DNA of 15,396 nt from Chloroflexota bacterium (GCA_003694775.1 RFJV01000009.1:1-15396); one strand, 5' to 3'; positions 8,801-15,396 are shown, numbered from the stretch's first letter. Translations and numbers: made by a program. Notes: a model not told the origin generated them from the letters alone.

Positions 8801-9066
8801 GCCTGTTGGAGTCCGGCCCCAACCTGCGGCGGGAGGACTCCCGGTACTGGTGGTGGTGGCGGTGGTATTCGCGCTACGAACTGCGGGATGAAAAAGTGGT
8901 GCTCTTTGCCGACTTCCTGTCGAAGGGGACATACCAGTTTACCTACACCATACGCACCACCCTGCCCGGCGACTACCACGTCATCCCGACCGTGGCGCGA
9001 GAATTCTACTTCCCGGAAGTGTTTGGCCGGAGTGATGGGCGACTGCTGTCCATCGGCGGGAAGTGA
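2836..9066 (+). CDS. Alpha-2-macroglobulin family lipoprotein with four N-terminal Ig-like domains and an intact thioester
   Basis: This is a surface or envelope protease trap of 2076 residues. The ATG at 2836 has AAAGGAGA 6 nt upstream. A hydrophobic signal ends in lipobox LAAC with Cys31, then a Pro/Thr-rich linker (about 43-64). Four repeats resembling Big_5/SbsA Ig-like domains follow at about 74-180, 181-285, 286-389 and 390-491, most closing with FRFTT. MG-type domains include PIYRPG at 726-731. A Pro/Ala/Glu/Met-rich low-complexity segment (about 1296-1345) is a candidate bait region. The A2M domain starts near 1350, and the thioester motif CTEQ is at 1578-1581 in an alpha-toroid domain containing DGGWGWW. 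A C-terminal MG10-like domain contains a tryptophan run (W2005-2008). E. coli YfhM is the best-known relative and is paired with pbpC; no PBP1C gene lies nearby. In a monoderm host the lipid anchor would place the protein on the outer face of the membrane. Domain limits are estimates. Confidence 0.93.
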   Translation: MPKLSSPVVEAVLPPVWYVILAGLVILLAACAGGNDGIAASGADQPPPTATPTATPTPPPPPPKVEYQPVSLNTVSPIVVQRYPRRGEELPPDAAIELVFDRPMDRDAVAAAFSLQKAAEPPQPVQGDISWTDPRTMRFTPAQPLERAAVYDAILTQTARAEDGAPLAEPFTFRFTTVGFLEVAQVIPADGTADVETAPTITVIFNRPVVPLTSLEQAKDLPNPLALDPPVEGQGEWLNTSIFVFRPDEALPGGVTFTARVKAGLTDVTGQAVLADDFTWRFTTQPPQVVHTQPKDASTLVPVDTAIRITFNQPVDPQSAQAAFELSKTGLLGQSVPGQFRVDGPTLVFTPTDRLEFDATYQVTIKAGVTSTAGGQGMPQPYSFRFTTVPLPRVVGTDPQDGERNAPPHTAFRILFNTPINPDTVMDHVEFTPPITPTQVYTYYSPWDSSFTIDFGAKPSTDYLVRITPGIEDPYGNKTRENLTVRFRTRALPPVFALRTPDIVATYDADLPARLLVGFINVTRLDLRLYRLDPRQVTTPPGNWYDFSPDSTALIRQWQERLEAPANQQSYHVLNLAEGDGRLEPGLYWLEADSPDLPQQRGRYNSRHLLVVSRLNLTLKAGEQEALVWATDLAGGEPVPGLDVTFFDDSGQRLGTATTDADGLARLALGPRPNRRTVLAAVLPTNGQPFAAVSENWARGISPYEFGVDTVYTLPRFAVHTYTDRPIYRPGQTVYFKGIVRSEDDASFRLPDRRVQVTVQNAAYETIFDQQVGLNANGTFKGQVDLPPDAPLGQYTLSVQVDDHYHQSFFQVAAYRPPEFETTVELSAAELRRGEDFSATINAAYFFGGPLANAPVTWNLVAESYRFDPPQLSGYTFTDSDDPYVCLRCWWYPQETVVETLLSGSGVTDAAGQLVVNLKGDEIEQKLAAGSYRLTLEATITGPDNQVISGRSSLVYHRGDYYIGLRAQEYVARAGRETGIDLVAVDWAGQRQPERKLDIQIVRYEWVNTFVETESGGYWEYQTQKELVDRQTVTTDANGEAEVRFTPSRGGSYRVIAQDAATLNTADPPVSPIRSSVFIWVAGDEYVSWRRENTNRLTLISDKVEYAPGETAEILIPSPFSGPQTALVTVERGHILQQEVIRLTGSSTVYRLPITEAHTPNIYLSVVLLQGREGPAEGDQPRLADFRLGILPIDVTLVRPRLKITLTPSVPQAEPGAEVDYLVQVTDVQGQPVAAELSLDLVDKAVLTLQPRQPEAIVDAFYGRRGLGINTALSLSLSMNQLLLQQVEDLNLETEVVAMAAEEGLAQAGPMPTAPPAPAMEAAPVEKMAVAEAPADEARAALPPGLEVREEFSDTAYWNPVVVTDDRGEAQVSLTLPDNLTTWVMRGVGVTGDTRVGEAEVELVSTKPLLIRPVTPRFLVVDDRAQVAANVSNNTDDPLTVQVTLAAEGVNLLDSAATQTVELAPRSEAGVTWNVQASDVPTVSLVFAAVSADGRYTDAAKPRLTTGPDGSLLVFRYTAPDIVGTGGQLTAAGSRTEVIALPPNVDTRRGSLDIQLDPSLAAGMRDGLRYLEHFEYECTEQTVSRFLPNVLTYDALQRLGIENKELADRLPGLLDEGLEKLYRRQNPDGGWGWWQAQESNVYISAYVVFALTRAQQAGVDVSATVLANGQNYLLSQLPGSFDLRRMDTYEANRYAWVLYVLAEGNTAPPSALAGLVEARSKLSHYARAYLALALHLSDPAAYEDEIATLLSDLQNAAILSATGAHWEESRPDWWAMNTDTRSTAIVLDALARLDPQNELIPNVVRWLMVARRGGIWETTQETAWALISLTDWMAQTGELQADYDYSVFLNEEELASGRATPETVQESVKLSVPIADLLTETGNLLTVARADGNGRLYYTAHASIYLPVEEIEPAERGIIVRREYRLQSCLDEQAGDKSVTCPEVREARLGDVIQVKLTIIAPNDLYYVVVEDPLPAGAEAIDPGLATTSLLESGPNLRREDSRYWWWWRWYSRYELRDEKVVLFADFLSKGTYQFTYTIRTTLPGDYHVIPTVAREFYFPEVFGRSDGRLLSIGGK

Positions 9067-9923
9067 AGCGGACTGTCCCGGAAGGTCTGCGGGTCAACCA
9101 GCAGGTCGCCCAGGTGCAGGGTCTCAATTCCCGACAGGGAGTCCAGCGGGGTGAGGAGTGTCACCTGCCGGGCGGGGATGTCGAATGAGTGAACCAGCCC
9201 CAGCCCGCGGGTAAAGCCTCGCCGGTCTTCCAGGGCGACAAGCTGATGCGGCTGAAAAAATGGACGCGGCAGAACGGCACGCCGCGTCCAATCTATTTCC
9301 AGCAGTCTGGCCGGGGCAAAATAGCTGGCAAAGCGGTCGCGGCGGTAGGCCTGCCGGTCAGACATATCGCGGGGCCGGCGGGCCGGGGAGGCGGGTAGCT
9401 CGACCAGCCGCACCCGGCGACTGCGCCGCAAGGGGGCCAGCAAGGGGGCCAGTTCCCCGTCTGCCTGGATGGCAAACACCACTGCTGGACGCAGAAGGTC
9501 GATTTTTGCCAGCTTGAGGGCCAGCCCGCCGCTGGACGGGTCAACCAGGCCGCAGGTGTCGTGCACCACACAGACCGCGCCCATTCGCCGGGCGGCTTCG
9601 GCCAGCCGCGCCGTACCGACCACGAGGGAGAGCATATGCCCTCGCGGGGAGGTGGCCCCCACGAACCAGCGCCGCCACTGTCCGGTTGGGGGAAAGCCGG
9701 TCTGGTTTTCGGGGTTGAGGGCTGTGGTGATGGTGGTGGGCGGCCCCAGCCGGCTCTGACCGGGGTCGCCGTCCAGGTAGGCGGTGCGCAGGCCGTTCAG
9801 GCACAGCCGGCGGAACAGGTATTGGGCAAAGGTGCTCTTGCCCGCGTCCGGCGCACCGATGACCATCAGCACCCCGCGGAGGTCTTGCTGAAGCGCCTGC
9901 TCCCAGGCACGGGGGATGTCCAA
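9006..9923 (-). CDS. Clp1/Grc3-like polynucleotide 5'-kinase family P-loop protein
   Basis: About 305 residues, predicted cytoplasmic, phosphorylating 5'-hydroxyl RNA or DNA ends if it acts as its family does. Numbered from the TTG at 9923, Walker A is GAPDAGKS (23-30), followed by DGDPGQS (51-57) with a PP just after it, as in the Clp1/Grc3/Nol9 family. Next come VGATSPRGH (88-96) and HDTCGLV (121-127), where relatives usually have DTTGLV. The start is unusual: no ATG is available, and the frame opens after a stop at 9944. TTG at 9938 lacks a good ribosome site, whereas TTG at 9923 has GGAG 9 nt upstream, itself part of a heptamer repeat. I prefer 9923; 9938 would add five residues. The last about 20 codons overlap the 3' end of the macroglobulin gene. 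Substrate and role in this host are unknown. Confidence 0.75.
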   Translation of the reverse strand: MDIPRAWEQALQQDLRGVLMVIGAPDAGKSTFAQYLFRRLCLNGLRTAYLDGDPGQSRLGPPTTITTALNPENQTGFPPTGQWRRWFVGATSPRGHMLSLVVGTARLAEAARRMGAVCVVHDTCGLVDPSSGGLALKLAKIDLLRPAVVFAIQADGELAPLLAPLRRSRRVRLVELPASPARRPRDMSDRQAYRRDRFASYFAPARLLEIDWTRRAVLPRPFFQPHQLVALEDRRGFTRGLGLVHSFDIPARQVTLLTPLDSLSGIETLHLGDLLVDPQTFRDSPLHFPPMDSSRPSLRPNTSGK

Positions 9924-9957
9924 ATCTTCAATCTCCAATCTCTAATCCCCAATCTCC
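9923..9957. repeat. Five tandem heptamers AATCYYY over the kinase start
   Basis: The units are AATCTTC, AATCTCC, AATCTCT, AATCCCC and AATCTCC, with no slippage. Read on the minus strand, the units give GGAGATT and GAAGATT, which supply both candidate TTG starts and the GGAG ribosome site of the kinase gene. The array fills most of the gap between the fhs terminator and the kinase. Confidence 0.88.
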
Positions 9958-9963
9958 AAATTT

Positions 9964-10002
9964 AGAAAAAACCGGCTCCGTGTGGCAGGAAACGGAGCCG
10001 GT
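9964..10002 (-). terminator. fhs: Intrinsic terminator downstream of fhs
   Basis: A perfect 11-bp inverted repeat, ACCGGCTCCGT (9971-9981) and ACGGAGCCGGT (9992-10002), has a 10-nt loop. On the minus strand it is followed directly by a T-run (9970-9966). It lies 50 bp past the fhs stop, and its T-run ends about 27-42 nt before the start of the kinase gene on the same strand. Confidence 0.88.
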
Positions 10003-10010
10003 GAAAACAT

Positions 10011-10044
10011 CCGGTCTGTGACCGGACGGGTGCAGTCAGACCGG
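10011..10044. other. Alternative overlapping hairpins between fhs and its terminator
   Basis: CCGGTC (10011-10016) can pair with GACCGG (10020-10025) across a 3-nt loop. Extended as CCGGTCTG (10011-10018) it can instead pair with CAGACCGG (10037-10044). The two pairings exclude each other. No T-run follows either one, and a role is not evident. Confidence 0.4.
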
Positions 10045-10051
10045 CAAAGGG

Positions 10052-11794
<1,743 letters not shown>

Positions 11795-11909
11795 TGTTTG
11801 TTCTCCTTTGAAACCTGAGTGTATGGGATTGAACAACCTTAGCTACTAACTATGGTGCAGTGCGGAGGGATTACAAGCAAAAATAGGGGACTGCTGGTAA
11901 CCCACCATT

Positions 11910-11976
11910 ATTCTACCGGTTTTGATGGAATGGAGTAAGTGACATTTGTCCTGAATTGTTTGTGACGAATGTCACC
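11910..11976 (-). promoter_or_regulatory. fhs: Candidate fhs promoter with two CRP/FNR-like operator sites
   Basis: TGTGA-CGAATG-TCACC (11961-11976) matches the CRP half-sites TGTGA-N6-TCACA at 9 of 10 positions. A weaker copy, AGTGA-CATTTG-TCCTG, lies at 11938-11953, exactly 23 bp away. Together they form a 12-bp inverted repeat with one mismatch (GTGACATTTGTC / GACGAATGTCAC). On the minus strand TAGAAT (11915-11910) could be a -10 with no good -35. The implied start near 11903 puts the weaker site at about -42.5, close to the class II activator position. The regulator is unknown. Confidence 0.5.
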
Positions 11977-11979
11977 CAA

Positions 11980-12000
11980 AAATATATCAGTTATATATTT
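11980..12000. other. AT-only inverted repeat between fchA and fhs
   Basis: AAATATAT (11980-11987) and ATATATTT (11993-12000) flank a 5-nt loop. On the minus strand it runs into TTTTT, so it could be a weak fchA terminator, or an AT-rich upstream element for fhs. The stem is too weak to decide. Confidence 0.3.
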
Positions 12001-12041
12001 GGGATGTGGGATGTGAGATATGGGATGAATCTCCAATCTCT
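12001..12041. repeat. Mixed heptamer array touching the fchA stop codon
   Basis: The units are GGGATGT twice, GAGATAT and GGGATGA, then the period continues as AATCTCC and AATCTCT, overlapping by one base at the switch. The first four resemble the complement of the array at 2764-2798, the last two match the AATCYYY arrays. The final unit overlaps the TAG stop of fchA (12042-12040). Confidence 0.75.
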
Positions 12042-12675
12042 ACTCTACACCGATAAAACCGCTTTTTAATGTCTGGTAGACATCGTGGGCCAGGGCATCA
12101 TGTTCCGCCAGAATGTCATCCAGCGCGGCCTGGTGCTCGGAGACAAACGCCTGGTCCTTGATGCTGGACAGGTTGATAAGGACATTCAAGGCCGCGCCTT
12201 TCAACCCGGCCTGGGCGCACAGAACGGCGACGCCGCCGTCGCTGGCGGCATTGGGGTTGCCGTTTTCGATGACCGTTTTTGCCAGCCGGATAAGCTCGGC
12301 ACAGGCGCGGGCGGTTTCCAGGGGGACGATGGTGGCCTGTTTGTACCCTTCCTGAATGGCGGCCCGCCGGGCTTCTTTTTCCTCTTCAGTCTGTTTGGGA
12401 AGTTTGAAGGCGTTCATAACGGCATTGAATGCCGCCACGTCTTCTTCGACCAGCTCGGTCAGCCGCCGGCGCAGGGCTTCGGAGCGGGTCAGGGTTTCCT
12501 GCATTTGGGCTTCTACCGCGGCGTACTTTTCCCGGCCAATGGTCAGATTGCAGACCATACTGACCAGAGCCGCGGCCATTGCCCCGGCAGTCGCCGCCAC
12601 GCTTCCGCCGCCGGGAACCGCGGTATCGCCGGCCAGGTTATCCAGAAATTCTTGCAGGGGTTGTTGGGTGAGCAT
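12040..12675 (-). CDS. fchA: Cyclodeaminase/cyclohydrolase family protein, probable methenyl-THF cyclohydrolase
   Basis: Likely interconverts 5,10-methenyl-THF and 10-formyl-THF in the cytoplasm, next to the reaction of Fhs. The 211-residue length fits stand-alone FchA proteins; the formiminotransferase half found in bifunctional FTCD enzymes is absent. The glycine-rich VPGGGSVAA block (20-28) is the family signature, followed by an alanine-rich helical fold and a conserved NPNAASDGGVA segment near 150-160. The ATG at 12675 has AAGGAG 10 nt upstream (12691-12686); a closer GGAGG abuts the ATG and is too near to work. It is preceded by its own promoter and a hairpin/T-run. Deamination of formimino-THF cannot be excluded, but no histidine-degradation gene is near, and pairing with fhs favours the cyclohydrolase role. 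Confidence 0.85.
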   Translation of the reverse strand: MLTQQPLQEFLDNLAGDTAVPGGGSVAATAGAMAAALVSMVCNLTIGREKYAAVEAQMQETLTRSEALRRRLTELVEEDVAAFNAVMNAFKLPKQTEEEKEARRAAIQEGYKQATIVPLETARACAELIRLAKTVIENGNPNAASDGGVAVLCAQAGLKGAALNVLINLSSIKDQAFVSEHQAALDDILAEHDALAHDVYQTLKSGFIGVE

Positions 12676-12702
12676 CCTCCATTTACTCCTTTCTGCAGCG
12701 AT

Positions 12703-12736
12703 AAAAAGCCCGTCACTCCTGTAGGGAGAACGGGCT
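12703..12736 (-). terminator. Hairpin and T-run between rpoD and fchA: rpoD terminator or fchA attenuator
   Basis: AGCCCGT (12707-12713) pairs with ACGGGCT (12730-12736). CTCC (12716-12719) and GGAG (12725-12728) extend the stem past a small bulge. On the minus strand TTTTT follows (12707-12703). It lies about 70 bp past the rpoD stop but also only 11 nt before the fchA ribosome site, downstream of a promoter, so it may control fchA. Confidence 0.85.
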
Positions 12737-12775
12737 GTGGAATAGGCGCCACGCCATTGTGAGAACCCGGACCGT

Positions 12776-12803
12776 ATTATAGCCGGATTTCAAAATTATT
12801 CAA
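12776..12803 (-). promoter_or_regulatory. fchA: Promoter for fchA
   Basis: TTGAAT (12803-12798), a 16-bp spacer and a perfect TATAAT (12781-12776) lie just past the rpoD stop codon. The predicted start near 12769 gives a leader of about 94 nt that contains the hairpin/T-run at 12736-12703. Confidence 0.65.
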
Positions 12804-12805
12804 AA

Positions 12806-13942
12806 TCATTCAAGAAAGTCCCGCAAGCGCCGGCTGTGGCGCGGATGGCGCAGTTTGCTCAGCGCTTTCACCTCGATTTGCCGGATGCGTTCGCGGGTGA
12901 CCCCAAATTTCTGGCCTACTTCTTCCAGGGTGTAAGTTCGTCCGTCGGCCAGGCCAAAGCGAAGCTCCAGCACCCGACCTTCACGGGCAGACAGGGAGGA
13001 GAGCACTTCGTTCATCCGCTCGCGCAGCATCTTCTGGATGGCCGTATCGTCCGGGGCCCAGGTGTTTTCGTCTTCGATGAAGTCGCTCAGGGTGCTGTCC
13101 TGGTCGTCGCCGACTTCCATCTCCAGGGAGAGGGGGAATTGGGCGGCCTGGCGAATGCGCTGGAGCATACGCAGGCTGATGTTCATTTCGGCGGCAATTT
13201 CCTCGTCGGAAGGGGCCTGGCCGTTTCGCTGGGCCAGCTTGCGGGTAACACGGGCCAGTTGGGTGACCCGCTCGCCCATGTGGACGGGGACACGGATGGT
13301 GCGTCCCTGGTCGGAGAGGGCACGGCTCACCGCCTGGCGTATCCACCACGTGGCGTAGGTGCTGAATTTGAAACCGCGGCGGTACTCAAACTTCTCTACT
13401 GCCCGAATCAGGCCGATGTTGCCCTCCTGGATTAAATCCATAAACGGCACTCCGTGTCCGATGTACTTCTTGGCAATGCTGACCACCAGTCTGAAGTTGG
13501 CTTCTATCAGCTTGCACCGCGCTTCCTGGCCTAGCTTGACTTCGGCCTGCCATCTTTTTAGCTGTTGTTCATCGACCTGGGAACCGGCGTGGGAAAGATG
13601 TCGGGCGGCTTTTTTGCCGCGTTCAATTGCTTTTGCCAGACGGACTTCTTCGGCGGCGGTCAGGAGAGGAATGCGGCTGATTTCCTTCAGGTACAGGGCA
13701 ATGGCATCATCCTGCCCGTCACTTTCATCTTCATCGTAACCGCCGCTAAACAGAGGGCCTTCGAATTCATCTACCGCGCCGTTTTGTTTTCCATTCTTTT
13801 TGGTGTAGCTTTGGGGAGGCGGCTCCTGATGAAAGGGGTCTTCATCAATGGCTTCACCGGCACGGCCAGATTTTCTCTTGCCACGGGTAAACCGGGGCGG
13901 CAGGGGGTCATGAGGGTCAGTATGGATATACTCGGCCAGCAT
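12806..13942 (-). CDS. rpoD: RNA polymerase sigma-70 factor, primary-type (RpoD/SigA)
   Basis: Directs RNA polymerase to promoters with TTGACA/TATAAT-type elements. The product has 378 residues from the ATG at 13942, which has GGAGG 7 nt upstream; an ATG at 13960 has no ribosome site and would add six residues. A charged, probably disordered N-terminus (about 1-77) lacks a recognisable region 1.1. Region 1.2 is near 79-115. Region 2 is near 144-214 with [24 protein letters not shown] and, just beyond, RTIRVPVHM. Region 3 is near 223-297, including DFIEDE. Region 4 is near 308-378 with the helix-turn-helix [10 protein letters not shown]. These motifs match primary sigma factors almost word for word; a close group 2 paralogue cannot be excluded from one gene. 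A perfect consensus promoter lies upstream. uvrB is divergent. Confidence 0.93.
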   Translation of the reverse strand: MLAEYIHTDPHDPLPPRFTRGKRKSGRAGEAIDEDPFHQEPPPQSYTKKNGKQNGAVDEFEGPLFSGGYDEDESDGQDDAIALYLKEISRIPLLTAAEEVRLAKAIERGKKAARHLSHAGSQVDEQQLKRWQAEVKLGQEARCKLIEANFRLVVSIAKKYIGHGVPFMDLIQEGNIGLIRAVEKFEYRRGFKFSTYATWWIRQAVSRALSDQGRTIRVPVHMGERVTQLARVTRKLAQRNGQAPSDEEIAAEMNISLRMLQRIRQAAQFPLSLEMEVGDDQDSTLSDFIEDENTWAPDDTAIQKMLRERMNEVLSSLSAREGRVLELRFGLADGRTYTLEEVGQKFGVTRERIRQIEVKALSKLRHPRHSRRLRDFLE

Positions 13943-14011
13943 TGTGATACCTCCCTCCATTGGGCGCAGTAAACATAAGAAATCTTAAGAATGTTAAAAT
14001 TTTGTAATTCT

Positions 14012-14039
14012 ATTATATTTATTTAACATTATATGTCAA
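14012..14039 (-). promoter_or_regulatory. rpoD: Consensus promoter of rpoD (proximal)
   Basis: A perfect TTGACA (14039-14034), a 16-bp AT-rich spacer and a perfect TATAAT (14017-14012) give a start near 14005 and a leader of about 63 nt. Both hexamers match the sigma-70 consensus at all positions. Confidence 0.85.
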
Positions 14040-14041
14040 GT

Positions 14042-14070
14042 AGTATATCACAATTTGTTACACGAAGCAA
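14042..14070 (-). promoter_or_regulatory. rpoD: Possible second, distal rpoD promoter
   Basis: TTGCTT (14070-14065), a 17-bp spacer and TATACT (14047-14042) preceded by TGA, an extended -10 form. It abuts the proximal promoter. The -35 is weak. Confidence 0.4.
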
Positions 14071-14119
14071 TAGGGTAAACATTAAAATTTTTGTTAAATT
14101 TTCCCGAATCGATTTTTTT

Positions 14120-14148
14120 TGCTATACTAGATTGTTGAACTTTTGTTC
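14120..14148 (+). promoter_or_regulatory. uvrB: uvrB promoter with LexA-type SOS box
   Basis: TGC-TATACT (14120-14128) is an extended -10 element; the -35 position (TTTCCC) is poor. GAAC-TTTT-GTTC (14137-14148) is a perfect GAAC-N4-GTTC palindrome, the core of the LexA/DinR box of Gram-positive bacteria. It sits over the expected start (about 14135), where repressor would block initiation. The ribosome site AAGGAG (14202-14207) lies 5 nt before the ATG. Confidence 0.65.
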
Positions 14149-14212
14149 TTTCCAATCGCGTTTGGTTCGCGTAATCATGCTGTTGTGTTCGTATACTCAA
14201 CAAGGAGTTCCA

Positions 14213-15396
14213 ATGCCGAATTTTCAGGTTGTGGCCGATTACCAGCCCACCGGCGACCAGCCGGAGGCCATTCGCCAGCTGGTTGAAGGCATAGAAAACG
14301 GTCTGGTTCACCAGACCCTGCTGGGGGCGACCGGTACGGGAAAAACATTTACCATCGCCAAAGTTATCGAGCAGGTGCAGAAGCCTACCCTGGTGATGGC
14401 CCACAACAAGACCCTGGCCGCCCAGCTTTACAGCGAATTCAAGGAGTTCTTCCCCCACAACGCGGTGGCCTACTTTGTCAGCTACTACGACTACTACCAG
14501 CCGGAAGCCTACCTGCCCCGCACCGACACTTATATTGAAAAGGATGCCAAAATCAATGAGGAAATCGACCGTCTGCGGCTGGCGGCAACCCAGTACCTGT
14601 TCAGCCGGCGGGATGTCATCATTGTGGCCAGTGTCAGTGCCATTTACGGCCTGGGCAGTCCCGAAGATTACGGGCAGGTGGTCATCCATCTTCAGCAAGG
14701 AGAATTCCGCAAGCGCGACAAGATTCTGCGCCATCTGGTCGACATCCAGTACAGCCGGAATGAGTACGACCTGAAACCCGGTACGTTCCGGGTTCGGGGT
14801 GACACGCTGGAAGTGATGCCGCCGTACGGCGAGCAGGTGTTCCGCATTGAATTCTTTGGCGATGAAATCGACCGCATCACCGAGGTCCACGCCCTGACCG
14901 GCGAAATCCTGGCCCGCCACGACCGGCTGGACCTGTACCCGGCCAAGCACTTCATCACCCCGGACGAGAAGCTTCAGGCGGCCATTGTGGATATCGAAAA
15001 AGAGCTGGAGGAACGGCTGGCAGAACTGCGGGCCGCCAACAAACTGGTCGAGGCCCAGCGGCTGGAACAGCGCACCCGCTACGACCTGGAAATGCTTCGG
15101 GAGGTAGGGTACTGCTCCGGCATCGAAAATTACAGCCGCCACCTGGCCCGCCGCGAGCCGGGAAGCACCCCCTGGACCTTGCTGGACTACTTCCCCGATG
15201 ACTTCCTGATGGTCATCGACGAAAGCCATATGACCATCCCCCAGATTCGGGGCATGTACGCCGGCGACCGGAGCCGCAAGGAGGTGCTGGTGGAATACGG
15301 CTTCCGCCTGCCCAGCGCCCTGGACAACCGCCCCCTGAACTTCGAAGAGTGGGAGGCGCACATCCACCAGGTTATCTACACCAGCGCCACCCCCGG
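14213..15396 (+). CDS. uvrB: UvrABC excision nuclease subunit B (N-terminal part, runs off the right edge)
   Basis: UvrB receives damaged DNA from UvrA, verifies the lesion with a beta-hairpin and recruits UvrC for dual incision in nucleotide excision repair. The window holds 394 codons with no stop, roughly the first 60 per cent of a typical UvrB. GATGTGKT (Walker A) is at residues 38-45, the beta-hairpin motif [10 protein letters not shown] is at about 93-102, and the DESH Walker B tetrad is at 336-339. The end of the visible part, VIYTSATP, is the conserved helicase motif. The ATG at 14213 has AAGGAG 5 nt upstream. It is transcribed away from rpoD, behind a candidate LexA box, which fits the SOS control known for uvrB in many bacteria. 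Confidence 0.97.
   Translation, partial: MPNFQVVADYQPTGDQPEAIRQLVEGIENGLVHQTLLGATGTGKTFTIAKVIEQVQKPTLVMAHNKTLAAQLYSEFKEFFPHNAVAYFVSYYDYYQPEAYLPRTDTYIEKDAKINEEIDRLRLAATQYLFSRRDVIIVASVSAIYGLGSPEDYGQVVIHLQQGEFRKRDKILRHLVDIQYSRNEYDLKPGTFRVRGDTLEVMPPYGEQVFRIEFFGDEIDRITEVHALTGEILARHDRLDLYPAKHFITPDEKLQAAIVDIEKELEERLAELRAANKLVEAQRLEQRTRYDLEMLREVGYCSGIENYSRHLARREPGSTPWTLLDYFPDDFLMVIDESHMTIPQIRGMYAGDRSRKEVLVEYGFRLPSALDNRPLNFEEWEAHIHQVIYTSATP

Noticed and set aside
11795..11836. Upstream ATG for fhs, adding 14 residues
   Set aside because: It has no ribosome site, while the ATG at 11794 has AAAGGAG at good spacing.
11795..11937. A tetrahydrofolate riboswitch in the fhs leader
   Set aside because: I could not find the conserved core or pairing of the known THF riboswitch class; there is also no terminator or sequestering hairpin before the ribosome site.
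13943..13960. Upstream ATG for rpoD, adding six residues
   Set aside because: The extra codons contain the GGAGG ribosome site of the ATG at 13942, and the upstream ATG has none.
14192..14197. TATACT as a uvrB -10 element
   Set aside because: It is only about 5 bp from the ribosome site and has no -35; the extended -10 at 14120-14128 is better placed.
14048..15367. Minus-strand frame of 439 codons opposite uvrB
   Set aside because: The plus strand encodes unmistakable UvrB motifs. The minus frame has no recognised domain and runs through the uvrB/rpoD promoter region.

Overview
The window is GC-rich coding DNA broken by AT-rich promoter regions and by intergenic spacers full of short-period tandem repeats. 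Gene content suggests a member of the Chloroflexota (Anaerolineae-like): a thioester alpha-2-macroglobulin lipoprotein with Ig-like domains, a bacterial Clp1/Grc3-type polynucleotide kinase, stand-alone Fhs and FchA of the tetrahydrofolate pathway, and a primary-type sigma factor. This assignment is inference from gene content and style; no rRNA is present to confirm it.

Layout. 1-2401 (-): a STAND ATPase with TPR repeats, running off the left edge. 2402-2835: a 434-bp spacer with an octamer array, two heptamer arrays and a REP-like hairpin pair. 2836-9066 (+): a 2076-residue alpha-2-macroglobulin lipoprotein with an intact CTEQ thioester motif. 9006-9923 (-): the Clp1-like kinase, whose 3' end overlaps the macroglobulin gene by 61 bp. 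10052-11794 (-): fhs. 12040-12675 (-): fchA. 12806-13942 (-): a sigma-70 factor (rpoD/sigA). 14213 to the right edge (+): uvrB, divergent from rpoD.

How the genes work together. fchA and fhs catalyse adjacent steps (10-formyl-THF to 5,10-methenyl-THF, and formate to 10-formyl-THF) and lie on the same strand, but each seems to have its own control region. fchA has a consensus-like promoter followed by a hairpin/T-run just before its ribosome binding site, an attenuator-like layout. fhs has two CRP/FNR-like half-palindromes about two helical turns apart. The rpoD-uvrB spacer carries a perfect TTGACA-N16-TATAAT promoter for rpoD, and an extended -10 with a GAAC-N4-GTTC LexA-type box for uvrB.

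The least explained material is non-coding: four families of degenerate 7- or 8-bp tandem repeats and a GTAG-flanked hairpin pair. One heptamer array supplies the likely start region and Shine-Dalgarno sequence of the kinase gene. I found no complete undescribed multi-gene system. The best leads are the STAND protein without an N-terminal effector, the repeat arrays and the fchA leader.
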